NCBI GenBank assembly: GCA_002383325.1
Contig: DFYJ01000068.1
Location: forward strand, 34,551 to 41,990
Reading direction: 5' to 3'
DNA: 7,440 nt
Source: Candidatus Aminicenantes bacterium UBA4085
GTDB taxonomy: Bacteria; Acidobacteriota; Aminicenantia; Aminicenantales; UBA4085
Positions 1 to 6,380 of this stretch are shown here, piece after piece; position 1 is the stretch's first letter, and each line of letters begins with the position of its first letter. The notes beneath the pieces are model-generated. The model did no database searches and had not been told where the DNA came from. It was given only the letters and a program-made list of their open reading frames with translations. Position numbers and translations under genes: made by a program.

Positions 1-129
1 AAGGAAAGAGACGGCGACCGATCCGCAAGCCAGTCCATGGACGACGCGGCGGGGCAGGAGGCGGCCGAAGACGATCAGCAGGACGGCCCCCGCACCGGGC
101 GCCAGGGGGATCAGCCAGGAAACGTCCAC
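1..129 (-). CDS. nuoL: NADH-quinone oxidoreductase subunit L (NuoL), N-terminal 43 codons only
   Basis: NuoL is the large antiporter-like proton-pumping subunit at the distal end of the complex I membrane arm. Only the first 43 residues are in the window; the gene continues beyond position 1. Read on the minus strand from GTG at 129-127, the peptide begins VDVSWLIPLAPGAGAVLL and continues with a GRLLPRR segment and a second hydrophobic stretch. That is the usual NuoL start: a hydrophobic helix, a short basic loop, then another helix. The GTG lies four bases after the nuoK stop, with AAAGGG (142-137) seven bases upstream as ribosome binding site, so the start looks secure. The gene order J-K-L is the standard nuo order and is the main support, because 43 residues of hydrophobic sequence would be weak evidence alone. 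MrpA/NuoL-like antiporter subunits look similar, but the direct nuoK context favours NuoL. Confidence 0.85.
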   Translation of the reverse strand, partial: MDVSWLIPLAPGAGAVLLIVFGRLLPRRVVHGLACGSVAVSFL

Positions 130-133
130 CGCT

Positions 134-436
134 TCACCCTTTCAGATCCATCAGATCTTCGCCGAGGACGGCCTTGCGGCGGCGGAAGACGACCAGGAGG
201 ATGGCCAGGCCGACGGCGGCCTCGGCCGCGGCCACGGTGATGACGAAGAGGACGACGGCCTGGGCTTCCGCCGCCCGGGCCGTCCCGGCTAGGGCCAGGA
301 AGGCCAGGTTGCCCGCGTTGAGCATGACTTCGACGGCCAGGAACCTGGTCGTCAGGTCGCGGCGGACGAAAAATGCGGCGATGCCCAGGCCGAACAAGAT
401 GACGGCCACGGCCAGGAACCAGCCGGCGGGGATCAT
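134..436 (-). CDS. nuoK: NADH-quinone oxidoreductase subunit K (NuoK)
   Basis: NuoK is a small three-helix membrane subunit of respiratory complex I (MrpC/NuoK family) that takes part in proton translocation. The 100-residue length is typical. Three hydrophobic helices are visible at about residues 5-24, 32-52 and 60-84. The two buried glutamates that are functionally important in the family are both present: Glu36 in the AVEVMLNAGNLAF segment and Glu72 in the AAAEAAVG segment, at the same numbering as in E. coli. The ATG overlaps the nuoJ stop by four bases (ATGA, 436-433), which indicates translational coupling, and an AAGGA site lies just upstream inside nuoJ. GC content and third-position GC are very high, like nuoJ and unlike the genes to the right. 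I see no reason to doubt function. Confidence 0.95.
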   Translation of the reverse strand: MIPAGWFLAVAVILFGLGIAAFFVRRDLTTRFLAVEVMLNAGNLAFLALAGTARAAEAQAVVLFVITVAAAEAAVGLAILLVVFRRRKAVLGEDLMDLKG

Positions 437-927
437 GTCCGGTCCTTCCCTTTGACCAGGGCCACGGCGCCGACCAAAGCGGCCATGATCAGGAGCGAGG
501 TGATCTCGAACGGGTAAAGGTACTTCTCGAAGAGCAGGCGGCCGAGCTCCGCCGTCCTGACCGACGCCGCGGGGCCGGAGGCGGGCGCCCGGATGAGGCT
601 CATGACGGCGGCCGCAATCTCGATGGTCAGGAGCAGGGCCAGGCCGACGGCCGCGGTCAGTCCGGCCCGGCGCCGGCGGCGAGGAAGGGGAGCCCGGGCG
701 TCGATCGTCATCAGGACGAACAGGAACAGAACCATGATGGCCCCGGCGTAGATGATGATCTGGACGACGGCCACGAACGGCGCGGACAGGAGGCCGAAGA
801 GGCCGCCCAGGGCGGAGAAGGCCAGCGCCAGCCAGAGGGCGGCATGAGCGGGAGAGCGGGAGAGGATCATGGCCAGGACCGACCCGATGGAGATGAGGGA
901 GAAGAGGAAAAAGAGGATTCCCGCCAT
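433..927 (-). CDS. nuoJ: NADH-quinone oxidoreductase subunit J (NuoJ)
   Basis: NuoJ is a five-helix membrane subunit of complex I. The third helix, about residues 50-73, carries the family hallmark VVQIIIYAGAIMVLFLFV; it contains the conserved Tyr (Tyr60 here) and Gly residues around the pi-bulge helix that changes conformation during coupling. The C-terminal part (about 135-160) has the expected YPFEITSLLIMAALVGA signature. A short basic stretch (PRRRRRAG, about 82-89) separates the third and fourth helices. The 164-residue length is normal. The start at 927 is supported by the N-terminus (ILFFLFSLISIGSVLAM), which matches where family members begin. nuoJ is the first gene of the operon: no nuoI or other complex I gene lies upstream on this strand within the window, so the peripheral-arm genes must be elsewhere. 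A near-consensus promoter sits immediately upstream. Confidence 0.95.
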   Translation of the reverse strand: MAGILFFLFSLISIGSVLAMILSRSPAHAALWLALAFSALGGLFGLLSAPFVAVVQIIIYAGAIMVLFLFVLMTIDARAPLPRRRRRAGLTAAVGLALLLTIEIAAAVMSLIRAPASGPAASVRTAELGRLLFEKYLYPFEITSLLIMAALVGAVALVKGKDRT

Positions 928-939
928 GGCTCGGCCCCC

Positions 940-967
940 ATTATAAGAGAACGCGCGGGTGAGTCAA
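940..967 (-). promoter_or_regulatory. sigma70-type promoter of the nuoJKL operon
   Basis: On the minus strand, TTGACT (967-962) is followed after 16 bases by TATAAT (945-940), matching 11 of 12 consensus bases. The expected transcription start is near 931-933, only about 4-6 bases before the nuoJ ATG at 927, so the transcript would be nearly leaderless. The GGGGG run that could resemble a ribosome binding site (939-935) would lie outside such a transcript. Confidence 0.6.
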
Positions 968-1025
968 TCAAAATCCAAGTTTTCTGATCGGGATTCTTGG
1001 CTGGGATGGAAAAGCGGTTTCCCCC

Positions 1026-1053
1026 TTTACAATTCCCCGCTTCCGTGTATAAT
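1026..1053 (+). promoter_or_regulatory. sigma70-type promoter of the initiator tRNA gene
   Basis: TTTACA (1026-1031) and TATAAT (1048-1053) are separated by 16 bases. Transcription should begin near 1060, about six bases before the mature tRNA 5' end. The GC-rich stretch just after the -10 box (CCGCC) resembles the discriminator of stringently controlled stable-RNA promoters. The promoter is back-to-back with the nuoJ promoter about 60 bases away. Confidence 0.65.
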
Positions 1054-1065
1054 ACCGCCTGTGAC

Positions 1066-1142
<77 letters not shown>

Positions 1143-1155
1143 TTTGCTGTTTCAT

Positions 1156-1198
1156 ATCCCAAGTCTTTTAACCCTTAAGAGATTCCTGGGATTTTTTT
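1156..1198 (+). terminator. intrinsic terminator after tRNA-fMet
   Basis: ATCCCA (1156-1161) pairs with TGGGAT (1187-1192). Inside it CTTTTAA pairs with TTAAGAG around a CCC loop, with a small internal loop between the two stems. A run of seven T follows directly (1192-1198). It closes the single-gene tRNA-fMet transcription unit. Confidence 0.75.
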
Positions 1199-1220
1199 GT
1201 TTAAATGGAAGCCCTGATGA

Positions 1221-1249
1221 TTGACATCCCAAGGGTGAATTGATAGGAT
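1221..1249 (+). promoter_or_regulatory. sigma70-type promoter of the tRNA-Met/tRNA-Leu unit
   Basis: A perfect TTGACA (1221-1226), a 17-base spacer and TAGGAT (1244-1249). The expected start is near 1256, giving a leader of about 27 bases before tRNA-Met. A 9-base direct repeat ATTGATAGG occurs at 1239-1247 and again at 1262-1270, bracketing the expected start; its meaning is unknown. Confidence 0.6.
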
Positions 1250-1282
1250 ATTTTACCTGTCATTGATAGGTGAATTTATCGG

Positions 1283-1358
1283 GGCGGGATAGCTCAGTTG
1301 GTAGAGCAAGCGGTTCATACCCGCTGTGTCGGGGGTTCAAATCCCTCTCCCGCTACCA
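1283..1358 (+). tRNA. elongator tRNA-Met (anticodon CAU)
   Basis: A complete 76-base cloverleaf with encoded CCA. The acceptor stem is GGCGGGA/TCCCGCT (a G1:U72 wobble at the end), the D arm GCTCAGTTGGTAGAGC, the anticodon stem-loop AGCGG-TTCATAC-CCGCT and the T stem GGGGG/CCCTC, with one G:U pair. It lacks the initiator features. Its CGGTTCATACCCG anticodon arm and G1:U72 end resemble the Bacillus-type elongator Met tRNA from memory. A lysidine-modified tRNA-Ile2 also has a CAU gene anticodon and cannot be wholly excluded. Confidence 0.93.
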
Positions 1359-1396
1359 AGTTAATATTTCCCTTTTTTCACAGTAATAACATCCCT

Positions 1397-1481
1397 GCCC
1401 GGGTGGTGGAACTGGCAGACACGTACGTTTGAGGGGCGTATGGAGAGATCCATGCGGGTTCGAGTCCCGCCCCGGGCACCA
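1397..1481 (+). tRNA. tRNA-Leu (anticodon GAG)
   Basis: An 85-base class II tRNA. The acceptor stem is GCCCGGG/CCCGGGC with discriminator A and encoded CCA. The anticodon stem TACGT/GCGTA encloses the loop TTGAGGG, giving anticodon GAG for CUC/CUU codons. The long variable arm TGGA-GAGA-TCCA is diagnostic for Leu/Ser/Tyr tRNAs, and the T arm is GCGGG-TTCGAGT-CCCGC. It lies 38 bases after tRNA-Met with no hairpin terminator between, so the two are probably cotranscribed. Confidence 0.95.
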
Positions 1482-1560
1482 TTTTTATCTCATGCTCATC
1501 TGATTTTTCTCTTTTTTCTTCATTTCTCTTTTTCTCTTATAAATTTCCTGTCATATTTTC
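1482..1560 (+). other. pyrimidine-rich, T-dominated intergenic tract
   Basis: From the base after the tRNA-Leu CCA to about 1560 the plus strand is almost entirely T and C with scattered A; I count only three G. It begins with TTTTT directly after the tRNA and contains several further T runs. No clear stem precedes it apart from the tRNA arms themselves. It probably serves as the end of the tRNA-Met/Leu transcription unit; no gene is seen in it. Confidence 0.4.
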
Positions 1561-1660
1561 CAGGGTCAGGGAACTTTTCTGTCCCAACTGGTATTCTTAT
1601 CTTTATACACTCTGATTAACCATGAAATCGAGTGATTCAAAAGAGGAGAAACCAATTCTT

Positions 1661-1900
1661 ATGGCTGCCACTAAAATCACAGTAAAATCCAATGGGTCAA
1701 TCCGGGTTGAAGGGGATTTTGAGATAGTCGATATGAATGGAAAACCCTTTGGTTTGGGAGGAAGGACCCATATCTCCTTTTGCCGATGCGGATTATCCGC
1801 CAATAAACCTTTCTGTGACGGGGAACACCGTAAACAGGGGTTTGACTCTCCGATTGAGGCCCGAGACCTTCCGGCTCCGGATCCTTCAGCATCAAAATAA
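1661..1900 (+). CDS. CDGSH-type iron-sulfur domain protein
   Basis: A 79-residue soluble protein of the CDGSH (zf-CDGSH, mitoNEET-like) family, which binds a redox-active [2Fe-2S] cluster through three Cys and one His. The motif is CRCGLSANKPFCDGEH: Cys41, Cys43, Cys52 and His56, with the exact C-x-C-x8-C-x3-H spacing. The preceding beta-strand region (KITVKSNGSIRVEGDFEIVDMNGKPF) is typical of bacterial single-domain members. The Ser/Thr of CDG(S/T)H is Glu here. I chose the ATG at 1661 because GAGGAG lies upstream (1643-1648, 12-base spacing) and the family fold begins right after it. An in-frame ATG at 1622 would add 13 polar residues (SSDSKEEK...) but has no ribosome binding site. No promoter is obvious, and a strong terminator follows 120 bases after the stop, so it is a single-gene unit. 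The physiological partner is not apparent; roles in redox or iron-sulfur homeostasis are known for the family. Confidence 0.88.
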   Translation: MAATKITVKSNGSIRVEGDFEIVDMNGKPFGLGGRTHISFCRCGLSANKPFCDGEHRKQGFDSPIEARDLPAPDPSASK

Positions 1901-2023
1901 GCGATTGGGTCACGGATTACCGGGTCTCAATAGCATAAGCGAATCCTATATAAAGTATTGGAGATATCCCTGTAGGATGGGACCCCTTGTACTCATTCAC
2001 ATAAAATAAAAACCGGATATTTG

Positions 2024-2055
2024 AGAAGGCTTCCTGAGGAAGTCTTCTTCTTTTG
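2024..2055 (+). terminator. intrinsic terminator after the CDGSH gene
   Basis: An 11-base-pair stem, AGAAGGCTTCC (2024-2034) with GGAAGTCTTCT (2038-2048), closes a TGA loop and contains one G:U pair. The T-rich tail TCTTTTGTTT follows. It separates the CDGSH gene from the regulator downstream. The 120 bases between the CDGSH stop and this hairpin show no gene. Confidence 0.8.
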
Positions 2056-2176
2056 TTTATACCCCCGGTTGGTTTCCCATAAGAAATCCTTTACGAGACC
2101 CCTTCATGAGGAGTAAATTGTTGTTAGGCAGCAGATGATATGGCCAAGGAGAAAATCTGTTGAGAGGGATGGCTCT

Positions 2177-3877
2177 ATGGGTTTGAAACCATTAAACATA
2201 TTGCTCGTTGAAGACCAGGCAACGGATGCCATGCTGGTTCGGCAAGCCTTGAAGGAAGTTTTGTTGATGGGTAGCAAGATCGAACAAGCCTCCTGCCTGG
2301 AGGATGCCCTGAATCTTTTACGCGCGCTCCATTTTGATGTCCTTTTGCTGGATTTGGGATTGCCTGATTCCATCGGTTTGGAGGGGTTGAGAAGAATCAA
2401 AGAGCTTCGGGTGGATTTGCCCGTGTTAATCCTGACCGGGCATGATGATGCCGATATAGCCATTGAGGCCGTACAGGCCGGGGCTCAGGATTATATTTAT
2501 AAAGGGAAAATTGATAATTACAATCTGCCAAGAGCTTTGGAATATGCCATTGAAAGGAATCGGCTCCTTCAGGATGTAGAAGATAAAATCAAGGCGGTCC
2601 AGGAAGCCCAGTCCAAGGTTATTGAATTATATTCCAATGTAGTCCAGGAACTGAAGATGGCATCCCAAATTCAATCCTACTTCCTGCCTCGCAGCATGAT
2701 TATGGAAAAAGAAATCCATTTTTGTTCCTACTATTCACCTTCTTCCCGTGTCGGGGGAGATTTGTATGACATTATCCGAGTCTCAGATTCCCAGTATTAT
2801 GTAAGTATTGGGGATATCTCCGGGCATGGAGTCCAGGCCGCCCTTTTGATGACAGCCATCCGTTCTATCCTTGGAATGCTCATTGAATCCAGTAAAAACA
2901 AGTCCGGCTTGTCCGAAATGGCGAATAATCTAAACGAAATTCTCTCCCAACGGCTTCTGAAAAATAATTATATGACCCTGATATTGGGATTGATCGATCT
3001 TGATAAGAAAGAATTCAGATACATGAATGCCGGGCATCCCCCCGTTCTTTCTTTTGATATTAAAAATAAAACAATTATCCTGCATCCCAGTGCTGGGTCT
3101 ATCCCGATTGGATGGGATGCCAAAGTCCCCTATAAACCGGAGGATGAATCGATCATTCAATTGACTCCTGAAACTGTTTATATGCTCTACACGGACGGCT
3201 TGTTTGAATGTGAGGATCAACAAAAAGAACAGCTGGGCATTGAAGGGCTGACTCAAGTGATGGGATCGGGATTTCAAGTGGATAATTGCCTGCTTTACCC
3301 CCATAAACTGACATCCCGGATGGAAGAAATGAAATATGAAATGGCGATGGATGATTTTGCTATTCTGTCTTTTCAGCCCTGGCCTGAAACAGAAAAACGG
3401 ATTTATTTGTTCTATTCATCCAGTTCAGACACTTTTCAGACCCACTGGTCCCTCCGAAGCCGATTATTTGCTTCTTACCAGAGTGTAGAGTCTCTGGGAA
3501 AAGAATGTGAACAACAGACCCTCCGATGGTCAGGCGACTCCCTCTATTCTTCTAAGGTTGAATTGCTGGTGAATGAATATCTCAATAATATTATTCAACA
3601 TGGGATCGAAGGGAGAGAAACGGATGCTGTGATTGTGGAACTGTCTTACGATGAGGGCGTGGTCATCCGATTCATTGATGAAGGAAAAGCCTGGATGCCG
3701 GATATTCAGCCGGGTGAAAAAATGGATATTACCTACAGCAACAATTTTCTGGATTTGCCGGAATCCGGCTGGGGGATGAAAATTGTTCAAAGCCAGTCTT
3801 CTGCTTTCCAACGAAACCGGTATGACCGGTATAATGAAACAATTATTAAGGTTAAAAAAAATGAAAATCCTTTTTGA
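2177..3877 (+). CDS. response regulator with PP2C/SpoIIE phosphatase and RsbW-like kinase domains (HsbR/CrsR-like partner-switching regulator)
   Basis: A 566-residue cytoplasmic regulator with three signalling modules. Receiver, about residues 5-125: acidic pair Glu12/Asp13, phosphoacceptor Asp59 (LLLDLGLPD), Thr87 and Lys109. A charged helical linker, about 125-165, could form a coiled coil. PP2C/SpoIIE phosphatase, about 175-400: GGDLYD (193-198), GDISGHG (212-218), AGHPP (285-289), YTDG (338-341) and a terminal Asp392-Asp393, so the metal-binding Asp residues are intact. RsbW-like ATPase/kinase, about 415-560: N-box Glu467, Asn471 and His475; D-E-G (501-503); G-W-G (531-533). This order is that of HsbR and CrsR: the phosphatase dephosphorylates and the kinase phosphorylates a STAS antagonist, switched by receiver phosphorylation. 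The STAS gene lies 2.5 kb downstream. Start: ATG 2177 has GAGAGGG eight bases upstream and directly precedes the receiver; ATG 2135 would add 14 residues with poor ribosome binding. No histidine kinase or HptB-like partner is in the window. Confidence 0.93.
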   Translation: MGLKPLNILLVEDQATDAMLVRQALKEVLLMGSKIEQASCLEDALNLLRALHFDVLLLDLGLPDSIGLEGLRRIKELRVDLPVLILTGHDDADIAIEAVQAGAQDYIYKGKIDNYNLPRALEYAIERNRLLQDVEDKIKAVQEAQSKVIELYSNVVQELKMASQIQSYFLPRSMIMEKEIHFCSYYSPSSRVGGDLYDIIRVSDSQYYVSIGDISGHGVQAALLMTAIRSILGMLIESSKNKSGLSEMANNLNEILSQRLLKNNYMTLILGLIDLDKKEFRYMNAGHPPVLSFDIKNKTIILHPSAGSIPIGWDAKVPYKPEDESIIQLTPETVYMLYTDGLFECEDQQKEQLGIEGLTQVMGSGFQVDNCLLYPHKLTSRMEEMKYEMAMDDFAILSFQPWPETEKRIYLFYSSSSDTFQTHWSLRSRLFASYQSVESLGKECEQQTLRWSGDSLYSSKVELLVNEYLNNIIQHGIEGRETDAVIVELSYDEGVVIRFIDEGKAWMPDIQPGEKMDITYSNNFLDLPESGWGMKIVQSQSSAFQRNRYDRYNETIIKVKKNENPF

Positions 3878-3895
3878 TTCAACCTGTTGGGATGC

Positions 3896-3924
3896 TTGCA
3901 TTTAACCCGGCAAAAAGGTATGAT
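3896..3924 (+). promoter_or_regulatory. candidate promoter of the tandem glycosyltransferase gene
   Basis: TTGCAT (3896-3901), a 17-base spacer and TATGAT (3919-3924) lie between the regulator and the glycosyltransferase gene. Transcription would start near 3931, giving a leader of about 35 bases. It suggests the gene can be expressed apart from the regulator, although no terminator lies between them. Single-site match only. Confidence 0.4.
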
Positions 3925-3964
3925 GCCATAACTAAATAAAAATCATTCTGTTAACTGAAGTTAA

Positions 3965-6310
3965 GTGAGCAGGTGGATGATGCCGGAACCCTTTTCATTA
4001 ATCGAGAAAATCCTCTATATTGACCTTCCCTTCGGGACAGAAGAAGGGGCCGAAAGAGACCGAAGCCGGTTTTTCTGGTCCAGTCTTTCTGAATCATTCA
4101 ATGCCGATTTGCTGATCATTAATCCTTATCGGGATTATGATGTCCGGAGGTATCAAGGCTGCGACCGTATGTTTTATCTGCATGCCTTAAGGTCTGCTCA
4201 AAAAGAATCCAAAGGCTTCTTTCGGTTTGATAAAAAGGCCCTGGCCCAGTATGAGAATATTCTGCTGGAACGCCAGTATGATGTTATCTTCTGCCGTATT
4301 CCGGCCCTTGCTTCCCTGGTCTGGGAAGCCCAGTTGATATTGCCTTATCTCCAGGTTATTCTGGATATGGACCTTCCTTCTTCTATTCGCAACCGGCATC
4401 TTTTAGAGACCTTGTCAGTCTCTGATCGGCTAGAGGGGAACAAATCTTTTGAGGATTTAAAATCAGCAGAACGAAAAGTTCTCTCCTCTCCTTTCTATTT
4501 AACCTTTGCCAATCAGCCGTCGCTGGATTATTGCCTGGCGGAATACCCCGGAGTCTTTTCTTCAGAAAAGTGTTGGGTTTATCCTTCTGTTATGAAAGTG
4601 ATTCCTCCGGTCTCTATCCCCATGACTGAAACTATTAAGGAAAAATTTATCCTATTCACGGGAGATTTTGAACAGATTGCTGACCAGGATGCCCTGTATT
4701 TTCTTCTGGAAGAGATATATCCGCGAATTGAACAGGCATTAAAAGCCAAAGAAATTAAGCTTTATCTGGCAGGGGAGAACCTGGAGGAAATCCTTGAAGC
4801 GGCTTATTCTCAGGTGGAATGGCCTGAAATCAAGATAATAAGGGAAATACGGGAGTTGCAAAGATTGATTCCCCAATCCCTCTTTTTAGTGATGCCTTAT
4901 CGGAAAGGGCCGGTTACCAGAACGTCCCTTATGAAAGCTGCCGCCCAAAAGAAAACAGTGGTTACCACCTCCCAGGGGGCGGAAGGTCTTGATTTTTCCG
5001 AAGATGATATTTGTGTAATTGACCATGCTAAAAAAATCACTGAGTCGATTCTTCTCCTGATTGAAAATCTTGAGCTGCCTCAAAAAATGGGAGAAGCGTT
5101 TTTCCAGAAAGCTTTGTCGAAGTATTCAACCCAAGTCCTATCCCAAAAACTCACTGAACAAATCCGGGCAATTCGGATGAATCGTTTAAAGGTAGCCGTT
5201 CAAATTGGGGTCAGCCGAAATCTTTCTGGCGGGGCTTGGTGCGATCTGACTCAATGGCCCCGGACTCTGGCTGAGTATTTTAATGTGACAGTTTATAGTG
5301 AAACTGAGATTCCTTTCCCGGCTGAATCCCAATCTACAGGTAGTCTTCAATGGGAAAAAATAAACAAAAGAAGCTTGTTCAATATCCCGTCTTTAACTTT
5401 TCTACCCGGTCTTAAAAGTAGCCTGAAGTGTCATGACTACCATTTATTCCATTGCATTCCCGGAATGTCTGATACAATTCGAGCCTCCAGTAAAATTGCT
5501 GCAAACTTGAAAATTCCCTGTCTATTATCAGATTTTTCAGGGAATAATGGATATTCATTGGAGACCGGAGCTGGAGTGGACTCTTTGCCGGTGAAATACC
5601 AGAAACAGATGAAACATTTCCATTGTGTTGAAGTCCTGTTGAATGCTTCAGTAAAAAACTTGAAGCAGGCGGGATTCCAATCATGTACCGGGGATTGGGA
5701 ATCCTATTGGGCTTCCCAATTCTGCCTTTCATCCCCGGCAGTTGAACCAGGGCAAAGAAGTGGGGATTTCATCTTTTTATTGGCAGCTTCCCCCCTGTCT
5801 TGGATGGGCTATTCTCTGGTCTGGGAGGCTTTTTCCCAGACAGCCGGACAAATGCCCGGAAGCAGGCTGGTGATATTAAATACGGGTTCAAAGACCAATA
5901 TTCCAATTGATAAGTCCCTAGGCCAGGTACAAGGGGTGGATATCAATAATCATGATGATTGGATTTCATGGCATCGGAAAGCAGATATTCGGCTGATTCC
6001 GTTTCTGGGCGCTTCCGGGAGCCTGGCAACTTTGGAGTCCTGGTCATTCGGACTTCCGGTGATCCAGAGTGATTCTCTGGTCCCTAACCGGGTCATGGAA
6101 TTGGTTAATGGCTGGACCTTTGAATCCGGCTCGGTGAAGTCCCTGGGATTGAAGATGCGGGATGCCTACCGGCAACGGGAAAAATTACCCCTGATGGGTA
6201 AAGATGGATATGAACAAGTATTGAAACTGGGGAATTCGGAATCCTTGATCAAAGGATTTTTCCATAATGCTAAATCTTTAATTTCTCAGATTCATAAAGA
6301 ATCTGTATAA
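3965..6310 (+). CDS. tandem two-module GT-B glycosyltransferase (GT4-like)
   Basis: A 781-residue protein with no signal peptide or membrane helix, built of two GT-B-like halves. Module 1, about 13-405: an IEKILYIDLPFG start, an acceptor-side Rossmann half, then FILFTGDFE (228-236), LYLAG and a donor-side segment with GPVTRTSLMKAAAQKKTVV (315-333) and SQGAEG. Module 2, about 408-775: LKVAVQIG with a Gly-rich SGGAW loop (421-425), DFIFLLAASPLSW, SRLVILNTG and SGSLATLESWSFGLPVIQSD (684-703). The second module keeps the Glu (691), Gly696 and Pro698 of the GT4 E-x7-E region; in module 1 the equivalent positions are Lys324, Lys329 and Thr331. Module 2 is therefore probably the active transferase and module 1 may be degenerate. 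Sugar donor and acceptor are unknown; a role in surface polysaccharide assembly is inferred from the neighbours. The start is GTG at 3965, but ATG at 3977 or 3980 (after AGCAGGTGG) is equally possible. It may be cotranscribed with the regulator. Confidence 0.85.
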   Translation: MSRWMMPEPFSLIEKILYIDLPFGTEEGAERDRSRFFWSSLSESFNADLLIINPYRDYDVRRYQGCDRMFYLHALRSAQKESKGFFRFDKKALAQYENILLERQYDVIFCRIPALASLVWEAQLILPYLQVILDMDLPSSIRNRHLLETLSVSDRLEGNKSFEDLKSAERKVLSSPFYLTFANQPSLDYCLAEYPGVFSSEKCWVYPSVMKVIPPVSIPMTETIKEKFILFTGDFEQIADQDALYFLLEEIYPRIEQALKAKEIKLYLAGENLEEILEAAYSQVEWPEIKIIREIRELQRLIPQSLFLVMPYRKGPVTRTSLMKAAAQKKTVVTTSQGAEGLDFSEDDICVIDHAKKITESILLLIENLELPQKMGEAFFQKALSKYSTQVLSQKLTEQIRAIRMNRLKVAVQIGVSRNLSGGAWCDLTQWPRTLAEYFNVTVYSETEIPFPAESQSTGSLQWEKINKRSLFNIPSLTFLPGLKSSLKCHDYHLFHCIPGMSDTIRASSKIAANLKIPCLLSDFSGNNGYSLETGAGVDSLPVKYQKQMKHFHCVEVLLNASVKNLKQAGFQSCTGDWESYWASQFCLSSPAVEPGQRSGDFIFLLAASPLSWMGYSLVWEAFSQTAGQMPGSRLVILNTGSKTNIPIDKSLGQVQGVDINNHDDWISWHRKADIRLIPFLGASGSLATLESWSFGLPVIQSDSLVPNRVMELVNGWTFESGSVKSLGLKMRDAYRQREKLPLMGKDGYEQVLKLGNSESLIKGFFHNAKSLISQIHKESV

Positions 6311-6311
6311 T
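6283..6311 (+). promoter_or_regulatory. candidate promoter of the STAS gene
   Basis: TTCTCA (6283-6288), 17 bases, then a perfect TATAAT (6306-6311) that overlaps the stop codon of the glycosyltransferase gene. The start would fall near 6318, leaving a leader of about 63 bases before the STAS ATG. The -35 box matches four of six bases. It would give the antagonist a promoter separate from its cognate phosphatase/kinase. Confidence 0.35.
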
Positions 6312-6368
6312 TTGGTTAGAGTTGCAATCGTTCCGGTGAGGTTTGGTTTGTCATAGTCGTATTTTCAT

Positions 6369-6374
6369 GGGAGG
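6369..6374 (+). promoter_or_regulatory. strong ribosome binding site of the STAS gene
   Basis: GGGAGG sits six bases before the ATG at 6381. It is the clearest Shine-Dalgarno sequence in the right half of the window, consistent with an antagonist made in excess over its kinase. Confidence 0.7.
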
Positions 6375-6380
6375 ATTTAT

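Noticed and set aside
37..455. Two plus-strand open frames opposite nuoK and nuoL.
   Set aside because: They are Arg/Pro/Ala-rich shadows typical of high-GC coding sequence on the opposite strand and have no recognisable domain.
1560..1591. An imperfect hairpin (CCAG...CTGG with GGGA...TCCC inside) upstream of the CDGSH gene.
   Set aside because: The stems are only four pairs each with unequal internal loops, it is not followed by a T run, and no known leader element is recognisable.
2106..2138. A 10-codon open frame (MRSKLLLGSR) whose stop overlaps the ATG at 2135, possibly a leader peptide for the regulator.
   Set aside because: It has no ribosome binding site, and the regulator more likely starts at 2177, so the overlap is probably chance.
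3816..3835. A direct repeat of ACCGGTAT ending in TATAAT inside the regulator gene.
   Set aside because: It encodes the repeated Arg-Tyr of NRYDRYN, has no suitable -35 box, and is most simply coding sequence.
3854..3861. A run of eight A near the end of the regulator gene, as a possible frameshift or slippage site.
   Set aside because: It lies seven codons from the stop, after all domains are complete; the reading frame is intact and the protein ends normally for the family.
6312..6328. A sigma54-like sequence, TTTGGTTAGAGTTGCAA, upstream of the STAS gene.
   Set aside because: The GG and GC elements are separated by 8 bases rather than the strictly required 10.
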